Below are positions 1-9,096 of a DNA stretch of 64,000 bases, piece after piece. A program made the translations under genes and the position numbers. How positions within the stretch are numbered: position 1 is the stretch's first letter; every line of letters begins with the position of its first letter. Origin of the DNA: Planktosalinus sp963977065 (lineage in GTDB: Bacteria; Bacteroidota; Bacteroidia; Flavobacteriales; Flavobacteriaceae); NCBI GenBank assembly GCA_963977065.1, contig CAXBNF010000002.1, positions 62,001 to 126,000 on the forward strand. Direction: 5' to 3'. Below the pieces are notes generated by a model that was given only the letters and a program-made list of their open reading frames with translations, was not told the DNA's origin and ran no database searches.

Positions 1-848
1 AAAACAACATTGCCATCTTTGCCATGCATACTGCGCTTGACAATGCCTGGAATGGCGTTAATGCTATAATGTGTAAAAAACTGGGACTCATTAATCAAAA
101 GATTTTAATCCCAAAAAAGGAAACCATAAAAAAGCTGGTAACTTTTGTACCTAAGGCTGAAGCGAGTAATCTTCGGCAGGCACTATTTGATGTTGGTGCC
201 GGAAACATAGGCAATTATGACCATTGCAGTTTTAATCTGGAAGGTACAGGTAGCTTCAAACCTAATGAAGATTCAAACCCAACAATAGGAAAAAAGGGGG
301 AAACACATTTTGAAACAGAAACTCAAATTGGAATTACATTTCATGCTCATCTTGAGTCACAAGTTTTGAAAGTTCTTATTGAAAACCATCCTTATGAAGA
401 AGTGGCTTATGAAGTCACAACGCTTGAAAATACCAATCAAAAAATTGGAATGGGAATGATTGCTGAACTACCTCAGGATATGGATGAACTCGCATTTTTA
501 AAATTTGTAAAAACCAAAATGAATTGCGGCGTCATAAAACACAGTAAGTTGCTCGGAAAAAAAATAAAAAAAGTAGCCGTTTTAGGTGGTTCTGGAAGTT
601 TTGCTATTACTGCTGCAAAACGAGCAAAAGCAGACATATTTCTCACGGCAGATTTGAAGTATCATGACTTTTATCAAGCTGAAAATCAAATTATAATTGC
701 AGATATTGGTCATTATGAAAGCGAACGATACACAAAAAACGAATTAGTTGACTTCCTTACCAAAAAAATCACTAATTTTGCACCTGCCTTTGAAAAAGGA
801 AATCTAAAAATATCAGAAGTAAACACCAATCCTATCAAGTATTTATAA
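1..848 (+). CDS. Nif3-like dinuclear metal center protein, 5'-truncated by window edge
   Basis: The open frame runs in from the first bases (Asn-Asn-Ile-Ala-Ile-Phe-Ala precede the first Met at 24), so the true start lies left of the window and the ATG at 24 is internal. The visible part has the Nif3/YqfO features: HTALDNAWNGVN near the left edge (metal-site region), a PII/CutA-like inserted domain in the middle (KAEASNLRQALF to EEVAYEV), and a C-terminal half with VAVLGGSGSF, ADIFLTADLKYHDF and IADIGHYESE, which supplies further metal ligands. The family forms hexameric toroids with two metals per subunit; its cellular role is unsettled (some members are annotated as GTP cyclohydrolase type 2). 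It lies 2 bp from the next gene, as expected for an operon. Confidence 0.9.
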   Translation, partial: NNIAIFAMHTALDNAWNGVNAIMCKKLGLINQKILIPKKETIKKLVTFVPKAEASNLRQALFDVGAGNIGNYDHCSFNLEGTGSFKPNEDSNPTIGKKGETHFETETQIGITFHAHLESQVLKVLIENHPYEEVAYEVTTLENTNQKIGMGMIAELPQDMDELAFLKFVKTKMNCGVIKHSKLLGKKIKKVAVLGGSGSFAITAAKRAKADIFLTADLKYHDFYQAENQIIIADIGHYESERYTKNELVDFLTKKITNFAPAFEKGNLKISEVNTNPIKYL

Positions 849-850
849 GT

Positions 851-1630
851 ATGGCAAAGAAAACTGAAGCAACAGTCGAAGAAAAATTAAGAGCTTTATA
901 TGACTTGCAATTAATCGACTCAAAAATTGACGAGATTAAAAATTTGCGTGGCGAGCTTCCGCTAGAAGTAAGAGACCTTGAAGATGAAATCACCGGGCTC
1001 ACAGCTAGAATCGATAAACTCAAAGCAGACCTTGAAGCAACAGAAAATGCTATCAAAGAAAAGAAAAATCAAATTGAAGAGTCTAAAGGTCTCATCAAAA
1101 AGTACACTTCTCAACAAGACAACGTTCGCAATAACAGAGAGTACAATTCCTTGAGTAAAGAAATTGAATTTCAGGAATTGGAAATACAGTTGGCAGAAAA
1201 ACACATCAAGGAATTAAAAGCTCAAATTGAACACAAAACTGAAGTCATCAACCAATCTCAAGAGCGTTTGACAGACAGAGAAAACCATCTCAATCACAAA
1301 AAAGCAGAATTGGATGATATTCTTGGGGAAACCGAAAAGGAAGAAAAAACACTCCTCAAAGAAGCCGATAGTTATAAAGCACAACTGGAAGATCGATTAG
1401 TAAGTGCGTATGAACGTATAAGAAAAAATGTAAAAAATGGACAAGCAATTGTAACCATTGAAAGAGGAGCTTCAGGAGGGTCCTTTTTCTCGATTCCACC
1501 TCAAGTACAAGTTGAGATTGCTTCTCGCAAAAAAATAATGACAGATGAGCACAGTGGAAGAATTCTTGTAGATTCTGAACTTGCAGAAGAAGAACAACAA
1601 AAAATGGAAAAGTTTTTTGCCAAGCTATAA
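851..1630 (+). CDS. Coiled-coil protein of the C4 zinc-ribbon family, cysteines lost
   Basis: 259 aa. Residues about 10-190 are a long charged alpha-helical coiled coil rich in Glu, Lys and Leu. Residues about 205-245 match the tail of the bacterial C4 zinc-ribbon family (GGSFFSIPPQVQ...SGRILV), which normally holds two Cys pairs. This protein has no cysteine at all, so the ribbon cannot bind zinc in the usual way. It is coupled to the Nif3-like gene (2 bp gap), a pairing I remember as common in Bacteroidetes. Function unknown; nucleic-acid binding is only inferred from the family. A clear terminator follows. Confidence 0.85.
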   Translation: MAKKTEATVEEKLRALYDLQLIDSKIDEIKNLRGELPLEVRDLEDEITGLTARIDKLKADLEATENAIKEKKNQIEESKGLIKKYTSQQDNVRNNREYNSLSKEIEFQELEIQLAEKHIKELKAQIEHKTEVINQSQERLTDRENHLNHKKAELDDILGETEKEEKTLLKEADSYKAQLEDRLVSAYERIRKNVKNGQAIVTIERGASGGSFFSIPPQVQVEIASRKKIMTDEHSGRILVDSELAEEEQQKMEKFFAKL

Positions 1631-1654
1631 GCAATCTTTCAAATAAATTTTAAC

Positions 1655-1686
1655 AAAGCCTTCCCATTTTCCGGAAGGCTTTTTTC
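1655..1686 (+). terminator. Rho-independent terminator after the zinc-ribbon-like gene
   Basis: A 10-bp perfect stem, AAAGCCTTCC (1655-1664) with GGAAGGCTTT (1673-1682), closes an 8-nt loop and runs into a T tract. It lies 24 bp after the stop codon and ends the Nif3/zinc-ribbon operon. Confidence 0.85.
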
Positions 1687-1708
1687 GTACATTTAAAATA
1701 AAAACATT

Positions 1709-2383
1709 ATGAAAAATCGTCACTTACTTCTCTTTTTTTTGGGTTCCTTTTTCTCGGTTTCATGTCAAAACACTACCGATAATAACAAAACTGAAGAAAT
1801 TGAAAAACAGACTTCCATCACTCCCGTCCAAACCAAAATTGAGAATGGTCTCAGCAAGGCCTATTTTGCCAGTGGATGTTTTTGGTGTGTGGAGGCTATT
1901 TATGAAAGCGTTTATGGCGTTGAAGAAGCTATTTCAGGCTACTCAGGCGGACATACTGAATATCCAACTTATGAATCTACCAATACTGGAACCACCGGAC
2001 ATGCAGAAGCTGTCGAAGTGATTTATGACGCAAAAAAAGTCTCCTTTACTTCATTGGTTGATGTCTATTTTGGATCTCAAAATATAACACAAGTAAACGG
2101 CCAGGGACCGGATAGAGGTTCACAATACCGCTCTATACTTTTTTACCAAAATGAAGAACAAAAACAAATCATAGAAGAAAAAATCAAATCCCTAAACAAA
2201 CAATTGGGAGACAAAGAAGTGGCTGCGCAGTTGTTTCCTTTTGAAAAATTTTGGATTGCAGAAGAATATCACCAGGATTATGAAAAAAACAATCCAAACA
2301 ATCCTTATATCCAAAATGTATCTATTCCAAGATTAAACCGTTTTAAAGAGAAGTTTCCTGAACTTTTAAAAGAAAATAAATAA
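1709..2383 (+). CDS. msrA: Peptide-methionine (S)-S-oxide reductase MsrA, lipoprotein form
   Basis: 224 aa. The N terminus is a lipoprotein signal (Lys-Asn-Arg, hydrophobic stretch, lipobox FSVSC with Cys19), so the enzyme is expected to be tethered outside the cytoplasm. The MsrA catalytic motif GCFWC lies at residues 56-60, followed by the family signatures GYSGG, TGHAEAVEV, GPDRGSQYRS and AEEYHQDY near the C terminus. MsrA reduces methionine-S-sulfoxide in oxidised proteins, with thioredoxin or an equivalent as electron donor; an exported form would repair envelope proteins. The gene stands alone between a terminator and a convergent gene. Confidence 0.93.
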   Translation: MKNRHLLLFFLGSFFSVSCQNTTDNNKTEEIEKQTSITPVQTKIENGLSKAYFASGCFWCVEAIYESVYGVEEAISGYSGGHTEYPTYESTNTGTTGHAEAVEVIYDAKKVSFTSLVDVYFGSQNITQVNGQGPDRGSQYRSILFYQNEEQKQIIEEKIKSLNKQLGDKEVAAQLFPFEKFWIAEEYHQDYEKNNPNNPYIQNVSIPRLNRFKEKFPELLKENK

Positions 2384-2399
2384 AGCTTAAAATTTAAAA

Positions 2400-4577
2400 T
2401 TATCGCTTTACTATTTTTTTTGTCAGTACTTTATTTGATTGTTTATTTTTAAGCGAAATAAAATAAACTCCAGAGTCTAATTGAGATACATCCAATGTTT
2501 TTAACCCTTGAAAAAACATATCTTCATATTTCAGAACAGTTCTTCCATAAAGGTCTATGAAATTAATAGCAAAAACTCCCTCCTTGTTCATTTGAATATT
2601 TAGAAAATCGTTTACGGGGATGGGGTAAATTTTCATAAATGCCTGCGGTTGGGGTTCTTCTAAATTTAAAACTTCTCCATTGATATAAGCCAAAGCTTGT
2701 TCAAACGCATCTTCCCCAATTTGTTGCCCAATGAACCTTCCAGGTATATCATCAATTGGCGGGTGTATTCCGCCCCAAATTCTTGATAAACTACATTGAT
2801 CTGAAGCATCCTGGTAAGTTGCCCATTGCAATTGCATAGAAACACTGGGTCCTGCTTCAAAGACCAAATAGTCATTAGCTTCAAAGTCAAAAACACCCAT
2901 GCCACCGGGAAAGAAAGGATCTCCTGTAATACTGCTCAGTATAACAGCAGCTGCTCTGGAATAAGTTGAATGACCGGAAATGTAACCTGCAAATGGTGGA
3001 GTTACAAAAGAAATGCGTTGGTAAGGAAACCATTCTTCAGCCAGCATCCAGTCCACTCCTGCAATTTGAGTGGTTGGGTCTTCAATGACCTTGGGACCCA
3101 GCCAAGCTTTGATTTTTATTTTACCAATATGTTCTCCTTCTTCGCCTTCGAGAGGATCTCCTTCTTCAACAGTTTCAATATAACCCTCAATAAGTGGGAT
3201 TCCGTGCGTATTGTAATTTGACAAACTCATATCAGTGCTTTGACCTTGGTCAGCCATATAACGTAGTGCACTAATGGGTCTTAAATAGTCATAATAACCT
3301 TTTATTCCCCAAGCTGTGATTGCAACATCATGCATAGTACCCCCCAATGTAAAATAAGTTTTTACGTCCCATTCCAAATCATCTAAAATATCTCCTTCGC
3401 CTCCAAATCTTTTTTCAAGTAATGGATGATCACTTACATAGTTAAGAATTGTAAACCAATGCCCCGGTGGTGTTTCAGATTCAGGTCCATCTGCCCAGAA
3501 TTCTGCCAGAACTCTTGTATAATCTCCTCTTGGTATTATCTGGGGTTCGTAAGGTGCTCCGGTTACCGGATTCAATGAATGACCCTCACTTACATCACCG
3601 CCTTCCAATAAATCATAAAACAATTTATATTCTTCAAAATTTGTAGGTAACCATTGGTTGTTTCCAATGCTAGCAGGTGATGTGTCAATTAGTACTCCGT
3701 CTGTTGGATCTAAATGGGATGACCAAGTTGAAACCAGACTAAAATTCCATTTATAGGGGTCATCAATTCCTAATCCGTCCTGAATAAAGTGTGGTGCTCC
3801 CGGGTCATGATAAACATAAAAATCAAAGTCAGAAACACTATAAATAGTAAGGTCTTCTTCTTTGAGAGAAAAGGGCACTACTTGGCCCCATTCCGGGCTT
3901 AAAAAATCTGGAGTACTTAACGGAATAGTATTTCCACTTTGGTCTATAAAAACATCTAAAGTCAAAGGCTGCCATCTGTTTGGAAATTCAATATCAGGAT
4001 TTCCCGGGAATTCAATTACCAAGGGTTCATTTACCGGTTCATAAAATTGATTCTCATAATCATTCTCCTCATTGGAACCATCTTGCAAACCAAAAGCAAT
4101 AAGTTCTTGAGCAATAAAATTACCCAAGGCGGCTGCATCTCCCAAACTGTAATCCAAGCCTGTAAAATTTATATCATACCCCAAACTACCCATCAAGCCA
4201 TTTATAGAGGGCAAAATCTCATCATCAAAACCGGGTGAATCTGCAAAACGATGTGAAATCAAGCGATACATAGCATAACTTATCGCCTTTTCACGGGCTT
4301 CTTCAATGGGTTCTGTGGGTGAAAATCCATCAAAAGGACAGAAAAATTCACCAACAGTTTTTCCCAGTAAAAATGTTTCAGAAGTTTCATCCATTGAAGA
4401 CCAAGCCTCATACATAGCTAGAGATGTATGAAATAAATTCCTAGCATGCACAGTGGGCCTGGCAAAATCATTTCTAATTGCATTCAAAACTTCTTCATTC
4501 CATTCTCTGGCAACTGATTGGCTTTCTGCAAAAAAGAAAGAAAACAAAACAATAACTGAAAGTAAAATTCTTTTCAT
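2400..4577 (-). CDS. Vanadium haloperoxidase/PAP2-type enzyme with T9SS type A sorting domain
   Basis: The ATG at 4577 is chosen because it opens directly onto a signal peptide (Lys-Arg then a hydrophobic run, FFAESQS); an upstream in-frame Met would add 13 poor residues. The mature protein has the motifs of the vanadium haloperoxidase/PAP2 acid phosphatase fold: YLRPISA, GYISGHSTYSR and SRIWGGIHPPIDD, that is the RP, SGH and SRxxxGxH phosphate/vanadate pocket. The C-terminal 75-80 residues (IYPIPVNDFLNIQ...GVYFISLKN...KKIVKR) are a type A sorting domain, predicting outer membrane translocation by the type IX system. Whether it is a haloperoxidase or a phosphatase cannot be told from the sequence. 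It is monocistronic and convergent with msrA. Confidence 0.88.
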   Translation of the reverse strand: MKRILLSVIVLFSFFFAESQSVAREWNEEVLNAIRNDFARPTVHARNLFHTSLAMYEAWSSMDETSETFLLGKTVGEFFCPFDGFSPTEPIEEAREKAISYAMYRLISHRFADSPGFDDEILPSINGLMGSLGYDINFTGLDYSLGDAAALGNFIAQELIAFGLQDGSNEENDYENQFYEPVNEPLVIEFPGNPDIEFPNRWQPLTLDVFIDQSGNTIPLSTPDFLSPEWGQVVPFSLKEEDLTIYSVSDFDFYVYHDPGAPHFIQDGLGIDDPYKWNFSLVSTWSSHLDPTDGVLIDTSPASIGNNQWLPTNFEEYKLFYDLLEGGDVSEGHSLNPVTGAPYEPQIIPRGDYTRVLAEFWADGPESETPPGHWFTILNYVSDHPLLEKRFGGEGDILDDLEWDVKTYFTLGGTMHDVAITAWGIKGYYDYLRPISALRYMADQGQSTDMSLSNYNTHGIPLIEGYIETVEEGDPLEGEEGEHIGKIKIKAWLGPKVIEDPTTQIAGVDWMLAEEWFPYQRISFVTPPFAGYISGHSTYSRAAAVILSSITGDPFFPGGMGVFDFEANDYLVFEAGPSVSMQLQWATYQDASDQCSLSRIWGGIHPPIDDIPGRFIGQQIGEDAFEQALAYINGEVLNLEEPQPQAFMKIYPIPVNDFLNIQMNKEGVFAINFIDLYGRTVLKYEDMFFQGLKTLDVSQLDSGVYFISLKNKQSNKVLTKKIVKR

Positions 4578-4822
4578 AACCCTAAATTTTGAATAGTAAA
4601 TATATAAAATATTCAAGTGATTAACATTTATTTAAGAGTGCTATTTACCTTAAACCCGTTTAATGTTTAGTATTTTTATAATCTAATTAAACAAAGAAAT
4701 ACTTCATTATACAAAGATTTTAATTTCAAATTTACCAAAGGCTTTTCGATTGAACCTTATAACCTCTTGTACAGGTACTAAATCTGTCTGAACAAATCAA
4801 TATAACCAATCTTTCTTTGAGA

Positions 4823-4969
4823 ATGGCTCATAAAAAACTCCACTTACCTACAAAAACGTGCCTCACTTGTAAATTGCCCTTTGCATGGCGAAAGAAATGG
4901 GAAAAAAATTGGGAGGAAATAAAATATTGCAGTGAAAAATGCAGAAGAAACAAAACCACTAAACATTGA
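4823..4969 (+). CDS. Small DUF2256 family protein
   Basis: A 48-aa reading frame with ATG at 4823 and TGA at 4967-4969. It contains LPTKTCLTCKLPFAWRKKW and YCSEKCRRNK, the two CxxC-type knuckles with the FxWRKKW core of DUF2256, and is probably a tiny zinc-binding protein. The family is often found next to cryptochrome/photolyase genes, but none is visible here. It sits alone in the divergent gap between the haloperoxidase-type gene and the next small genes. Function unknown. Confidence 0.8.
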   Translation: MAHKKLHLPTKTCLTCKLPFAWRKKWEKNWEEIKYCSEKCRRNKTTKH

Positions 4970-5199
4970 ATCATTCAGTTTGTTTAAAATATGGTTTAAA
5001 GGTTAAGGATAATACTTCGCTCACAAATGCTTGTTTGGGAGAAAAAGTGATTGCCCATTATTTAAAACCAAGAAATATATTAACATTTTTACATAGATAA
5101 TTAACTTTTAACACATTTTGCTGTTAACTTTCAGTTAATTAATCTTTTTTAATAAATATATCAATTACATTCAGTTAAATAACAAATAAATTTAAAATT

Positions 5200-5358
5200 A
5201 TGAGAGACTTAATTTGGCTTATTGTAGTGATTTTGCTTATTGGATGGCTTGTTGGATATTTTGGATTTGCAGATGCAGTTGGAGATTTAATCCATATCTT
5301 ATTAGTTCTGGCTGTAATTGGCATTCTTTACCGATTGGCAACAGGAAGAAGGCCTTAA
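5200..5358 (+). CDS. Lmo0937-like small membrane protein
   Basis: A 52-aa frame starting ATG at 5200. It consists of two hydrophobic segments (LIWLIVVILLIGWLVGYFG and IHILLVLAVIGILYRLA) and a basic tail TGRRP. This matches the short Lmo0937/YtjA-like membrane proteins common in Bacteroidetes and Firmicutes. It is followed 30 bp later by a small lipoprotein gene and then a terminator, so the two are probably cotranscribed. A stress-related role is often supposed for such proteins but is not shown here. Confidence 0.75.
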   Translation: MRDLIWLIVVILLIGWLVGYFGFADAVGDLIHILLVLAVIGILYRLATGRRP

Positions 5359-5388
5359 AATGAATTACTAACCATCAAAATTAAAATT

Positions 5389-5535
5389 ATGAAACGTAAA
5401 ATTTTTAGTTTATTTTTTGTCATACTGTTTACATTTGCTTCCACCAGCTGTAGCGAAAAAACCCCCGGTGAAAAAATCGAGGATGGAGTCGAAGAAGTGG
5501 GTGAAGGCATTGAAGATGCAGTAGATGGCAACTAA
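5389..5535 (+). CDS. Small acidic lipoprotein
   Basis: A 48-aa frame starting ATG at 5389, with a basic N terminus, a hydrophobic core and lipobox ASTSC (Cys21). The remaining 27 residues are strongly acidic and repetitive (EKIEDGVEEVGEGIEDAVDGN), probably one amphipathic helix. Entericidin-like or CsbD-like small lipoproteins look similar, but no family is assigned. It is followed by a strong terminator, which supports a real transcript shared with the small membrane protein. Confidence 0.65.
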   Translation: MKRKIFSLFFVILFTFASTSCSEKTPGEKIEDGVEEVGEGIEDAVDGN

Positions 5536-5556
5536 TATTTTCATTAATCATTTGAC

Positions 5557-5590
5557 AAACCCTTTAGTTACTAAAGGGTTTTTTATTTTT
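5557..5590 (+). terminator. Rho-independent terminator after the small-gene pair
   Basis: An 11-bp perfect stem, AAACCCTTTAG (5557-5567) and CTAAAGGGTTT (5571-5581), with a TTA loop and a following T-rich run. It lies 21 bp after the small lipoprotein stop codon. Confidence 0.88.
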
Positions 5591-5652
5591 TTTTAAAAAA
5601 GGATAAACTATAAGGTTTTGAACTTTTGTATATTTACAAAAACTAATAATCA

Positions 5653-6330
5653 ATGAAAAAAACGGCACTTCTTATCCTGATTTCTATCGTAGTATTCTCA
5701 TGCAAAACCGAAAAAAAGGAACCACTTTCAGAAGAAGAACCCCTAACCCTACCTGAAATGATCGCCTTCGCTCACGGAATTGAACATTGGAATCAAGTTG
5801 AAGAATTGCATTTCACTTTTAATGTTGACCGGGGTGAAAACCATTCAGAGCGTTCCTGGATTTGGAAACCAAAAACAGATGATGTTACACTCTTTAATAA
5901 TGGCGATACCATACACTACAACCGTAAAAACCTGGACAGCATCTCACTAAAAGCAGATCCGGGGTTTATAAATGACAAATATTGGCTTCTTGCCCCTTTC
6001 AATCTTGTTTGGGATGAGGGAACCGCTTTTTCTCAAAAAGATTCGGTTATAGCACCCATTAGCAATAAAATAATGCAGCAGCTCACCATTACTTATGGTG
6101 ATGAAGGCGGCTATACCCCCGGCGACGGGTATGATTTCTATTTTGAGAACGACTTTATGATTAAAGAGTGGATATTTAGAAAAGGTAACGATTCTATTCC
6201 CTCTTTAGTAACAACCTGGGAAGATTATAAGGATTTTAATGGGATCAAAATCGCAACAATGCATCAAAACCCGGAAGGAACTTTCAAACTCTATTTCACA
6301 AACATTGAAGTAAAAACCACCAATGATTAA
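5653..6330 (+). CDS. Exported lipoprotein (DUF6503-like), head of the kynurenine operon
   Basis: 225 aa, with a signal peptide and lipobox IVVFSC (Cys17). The mature part begins acidic and then forms a probable beta-rich domain (ELHFTFNVDRG, RSWIWKPKTDDVTLF, WLLAPFNLVWDEGT, GDGYDFYFENDFMIKEWIFRK). This resembles the DUF6503 lipoproteins of Flavobacteriaceae, assigned from memory. Its last 8 bp overlap the start of kynU, so the two are translationally coupled, yet the protein shows no enzymatic motif tying it to tryptophan breakdown. Confidence 0.75.
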   Translation: MKKTALLILISIVVFSCKTEKKEPLSEEEPLTLPEMIAFAHGIEHWNQVEELHFTFNVDRGENHSERSWIWKPKTDDVTLFNNGDTIHYNRKNLDSISLKADPGFINDKYWLLAPFNLVWDEGTAFSQKDSVIAPISNKIMQQLTITYGDEGGYTPGDGYDFYFENDFMIKEWIFRKGNDSIPSLVTTWEDYKDFNGIKIATMHQNPEGTFKLYFTNIEVKTTND

Positions 6331-7591
6331 ATTTGAACCCACATTGGCTTTCGCCAAAGAGCAAGACCATTTAGATCCATTAAACCGCTTTCGCGAAAAG
6401 TTTCATATTCCAAAAGACAGTGAAGGTAACAACATCGTTTACCTCTGCGGAAACTCTTTAGGCTTGCAACCCAAAAACACCCAAAAATACATACAGGAAG
6501 AACTCAACGACTGGGCAAAACTAGGCGTTGAAGGACATACCGAAGCCAAACATCCCTGGATGCCCTATCACGAATTTCTGTCAAACACTATGGCAAAAAT
6601 TGTGGGAGCTAAACCAAGCGAAGTCGTGATGATGAATACCCTCACTACCAATCTCCACTTGTTGATGGTTTCGTTTTACCAGCCCACCAAAACCAAATAC
6701 AAAATAGTTATTGAAAGCGATGCTTTTCCTTCAGACAAATATGCTGTGGAATCCCAACTTGATTTTCACGGTTTTGACAAAAAAGAAGGGCTTGTTTTAT
6801 GGAAACCCCGTCAAGGTGAAGAACTTTGCCGTTTTGAGGACTTGGAAAAAATAATGAAAAATCAAGGTGACGAAATCGCCTTAATCCTTATAGGTACAAC
6901 AAACTATTACACTGGCCAATCTTTCCCCATCAAAAAAATAACTGAACTGGGTCACAAACACAAATGCATAGTGGGCTTTGACCTCGCGCATGGCGCCGGA
7001 AACATTCAACCCAATCTACATGACAACGGACCCGATTTTGCTGTTTGGTGCAGCTACAAATACCTCAACAGTGGCCCCGGAAGTTTGGGAGGCCTTTTTG
7101 TGCACGAACGTCACGCAAACAATCCCAAGTTAAAACGCTTTACCGGTTGGTGGGGTCACAATAAAAAAACGCGGTTCAACATGCGTCAGGAATTTGATGT
7201 TCTCCCGGGAGCAGAAGGCTGGCAATTGAGTAATCCGCCCATATTATCCATGGCGGCCATTCGTGCTTCCCTCGATATTTATGAAGAAGCCGGTTTTGAA
7301 AACATCCTTGCAAAACAAAAAAAACTCACCGGTTATTTGGAGTTTTTACTTCAGAATCTAAAAAATGACCGCATCAGCATCATTACACCCAAGAACCCTG
7401 AAGAACGTGGTTGTCAACTTTCTTTGGCTGTAAAAAATGCAGACAGAAGCCTTCACGACAAGCTCACTAAAGCAGGAGTAATAAGTGACTGGCGGGAACC
7501 CGATGTGATTCGCGTGGCTCCGACTCCGCTTTATAATTCGTTTGAAGATGTTTATTTGATGGTGGAACGATTGAAACAGTGTTTAGAATAG
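6323..7591 (+). CDS. kynU: Kynureninase
   Basis: 422 aa, the usual length for KynU. This PLP enzyme cleaves kynurenine or 3-hydroxykynurenine to (3-hydroxy)anthranilate plus alanine. Visible features are the N-terminal YLCGNSLGLQP, the PLP phosphate region TNLHLLMVSFY, GFDLAHGAGN (Asp contacting the pyridine nitrogen), and CSYKYLNSGPGS with the Schiff-base lysine at about residue 246. The start overlaps the lipoprotein gene by 8 bp, and kmo follows 39 bp after the stop. No key residue appears to be missing. Confidence 0.95.
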   Translation: MIKFEPTLAFAKEQDHLDPLNRFREKFHIPKDSEGNNIVYLCGNSLGLQPKNTQKYIQEELNDWAKLGVEGHTEAKHPWMPYHEFLSNTMAKIVGAKPSEVVMMNTLTTNLHLLMVSFYQPTKTKYKIVIESDAFPSDKYAVESQLDFHGFDKKEGLVLWKPRQGEELCRFEDLEKIMKNQGDEIALILIGTTNYYTGQSFPIKKITELGHKHKCIVGFDLAHGAGNIQPNLHDNGPDFAVWCSYKYLNSGPGSLGGLFVHERHANNPKLKRFTGWWGHNKKTRFNMRQEFDVLPGAEGWQLSNPPILSMAAIRASLDIYEEAGFENILAKQKKLTGYLEFLLQNLKNDRISIITPKNPEERGCQLSLAVKNADRSLHDKLTKAGVISDWREPDVIRVAPTPLYNSFEDVYLMVERLKQCLE

Positions 7592-7630
7592 TATTAATTA
7601 TAAAAGATTCCGCTTTTGCGTAAAACAAAT

Positions 7631-9028
7631 ATGAAAAACCAAACCATACTCATTATCGGCGCCGGATTGTGCGGCTCACTTCTGGCCTTGCGAATGGCAC
7701 AACGTGGCTACCAGGTGCAACTCATAGAAAAACGACCTGATCTAAGAACCGTTGACCTTGGTGCCGGTCGTTCCATCAACCTCGCCTTTTCAGACCGTGG
7801 CATGAAAGGTATGAAACTTGTGGGGCTAGAGGAGAAAGTGAAAGAACTCTGTATCCCAATGTATGGAAGGATGATTCATGATATGGAAAGTAATACTTTT
7901 TTAAGTCGCTACAGCGGAAGAGAGGATGAATACATCAACTCCATTTCAAGAACGGGCTTAAATGCCCTGCTTCTTGATGAAGCAGAACAAATGGAAAACA
8001 TAACTTTGATTTTTAATCACAGTTGCCTTGATGTTGATTTAGAAAAAGGAATAGGAACTTTTCACGATGATGTGAATGATCGGGAATTATTACTCAAAGG
8101 TGACATCGTCATTGGAGCAGACGGCGCGGGCTCTGTTTTACGAAAAAGCATGTTTTTGCATAAAAAATTCTTGTTCAGCTTTTCGCAAAATTTTTTAACG
8201 CACGGGTACAAAGAACTCTCCTTTCCTCCGGCAAAAGACGGTGGCTATTTAACAGAAAAAGGTGCCCTCCACATCTGGCCAAGAGGTGAGAATATGGTTA
8301 TTGCTCTGCCCAATCTTGATGGAAGTTTTACCGTAACACTATTTTTAAACTGGAATGAGGGTGAATACAATTTTGAAAACTTAAACACTCCTGATCGCGT
8401 CAATGAATATTTTGAAAAATTCTATCCTGACGCTTTGAAGTTAATGCCCAACTTAGCTTCAGAATTCTTTGAAAACCCCACCGGAGCACTGGGCACAGTA
8501 AAATGTAATCCATGGAGTAGTTATGGAAAAACACTTTTGATGGGTGATGCCGCACATGCTATTGTTCCGTTTTATGGTCAGGGAATGAATGCTTCTTTTG
8601 AAGATGTGGTGGTATTTGATGAAATTTTAGACCAATATGAGGGTGACTGGATCAAGGTGTTTTCAGCTTATGAAAAAGAACGCAAAAAAGATACAGATGC
8701 CATAGCAGATTTGGCTTTGGATAATTTTCACGAGATGAAAGCCCATACCGCAAGCGCACTATTTCAGGAAAAAAGGAAGCTGGAAACCGCCTTTGAAAAA
8801 GAATTCCCGTTTGAATATTACTCAAAATACTCGTTGGTGACTTTCAATGAAAACATCCCCTATTCTGAAGCGATGCGAAGAGGAAGAGCTCAGGACAAAG
8901 CCATTTTGAACTTGTTAGTAGACAGAAAAATTAATTTGGATAAACCATTGAGAGATACTTTAGAACTTGTAAAACGTGAAACCGAAAGTATTTTACACGA
9001 TGATGCTATCGCAAAAAATTTAATGTAA
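7631..9028 (+). CDS. kmo: Kynurenine 3-monooxygenase
   Basis: The ATG at 7631 is preferred because it opens directly onto the FAD-binding beta strand (NQTILIIGAGLCGSLLA). The five upstream in-frame residues, from a TTG at 7616, are not needed. The protein shows the Rossmann GxGxxG motif, the group A flavoprotein hydroxylase motif IVIGADGAGSVLR, and GDAAHAIVPFYGQGMNASFED, the FAD ribityl-binding signature. It hydroxylates kynurenine to 3-hydroxykynurenine using NADPH and oxygen. About 465 aa, as in other KMOs. Together with kynU it yields 3-hydroxyanthranilate; the ring-cleaving dioxygenase that should follow is not in this window. Confidence 0.95.
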   Translation: MKNQTILIIGAGLCGSLLALRMAQRGYQVQLIEKRPDLRTVDLGAGRSINLAFSDRGMKGMKLVGLEEKVKELCIPMYGRMIHDMESNTFLSRYSGREDEYINSISRTGLNALLLDEAEQMENITLIFNHSCLDVDLEKGIGTFHDDVNDRELLLKGDIVIGADGAGSVLRKSMFLHKKFLFSFSQNFLTHGYKELSFPPAKDGGYLTEKGALHIWPRGENMVIALPNLDGSFTVTLFLNWNEGEYNFENLNTPDRVNEYFEKFYPDALKLMPNLASEFFENPTGALGTVKCNPWSSYGKTLLMGDAAHAIVPFYGQGMNASFEDVVVFDEILDQYEGDWIKVFSAYEKERKKDTDAIADLALDNFHEMKAHTASALFQEKRKLETAFEKEFPFEYYSKYSLVTFNENIPYSEAMRRGRAQDKAILNLLVDRKINLDKPLRDTLELVKRETESILHDDAIAKNLM

Positions 9029-9096
9029 TAAAAGCGACAAATTAACTCCCACACGATTTTCCGGGATGAAGCTTTGAGAGGATTAAAATTTAAACT

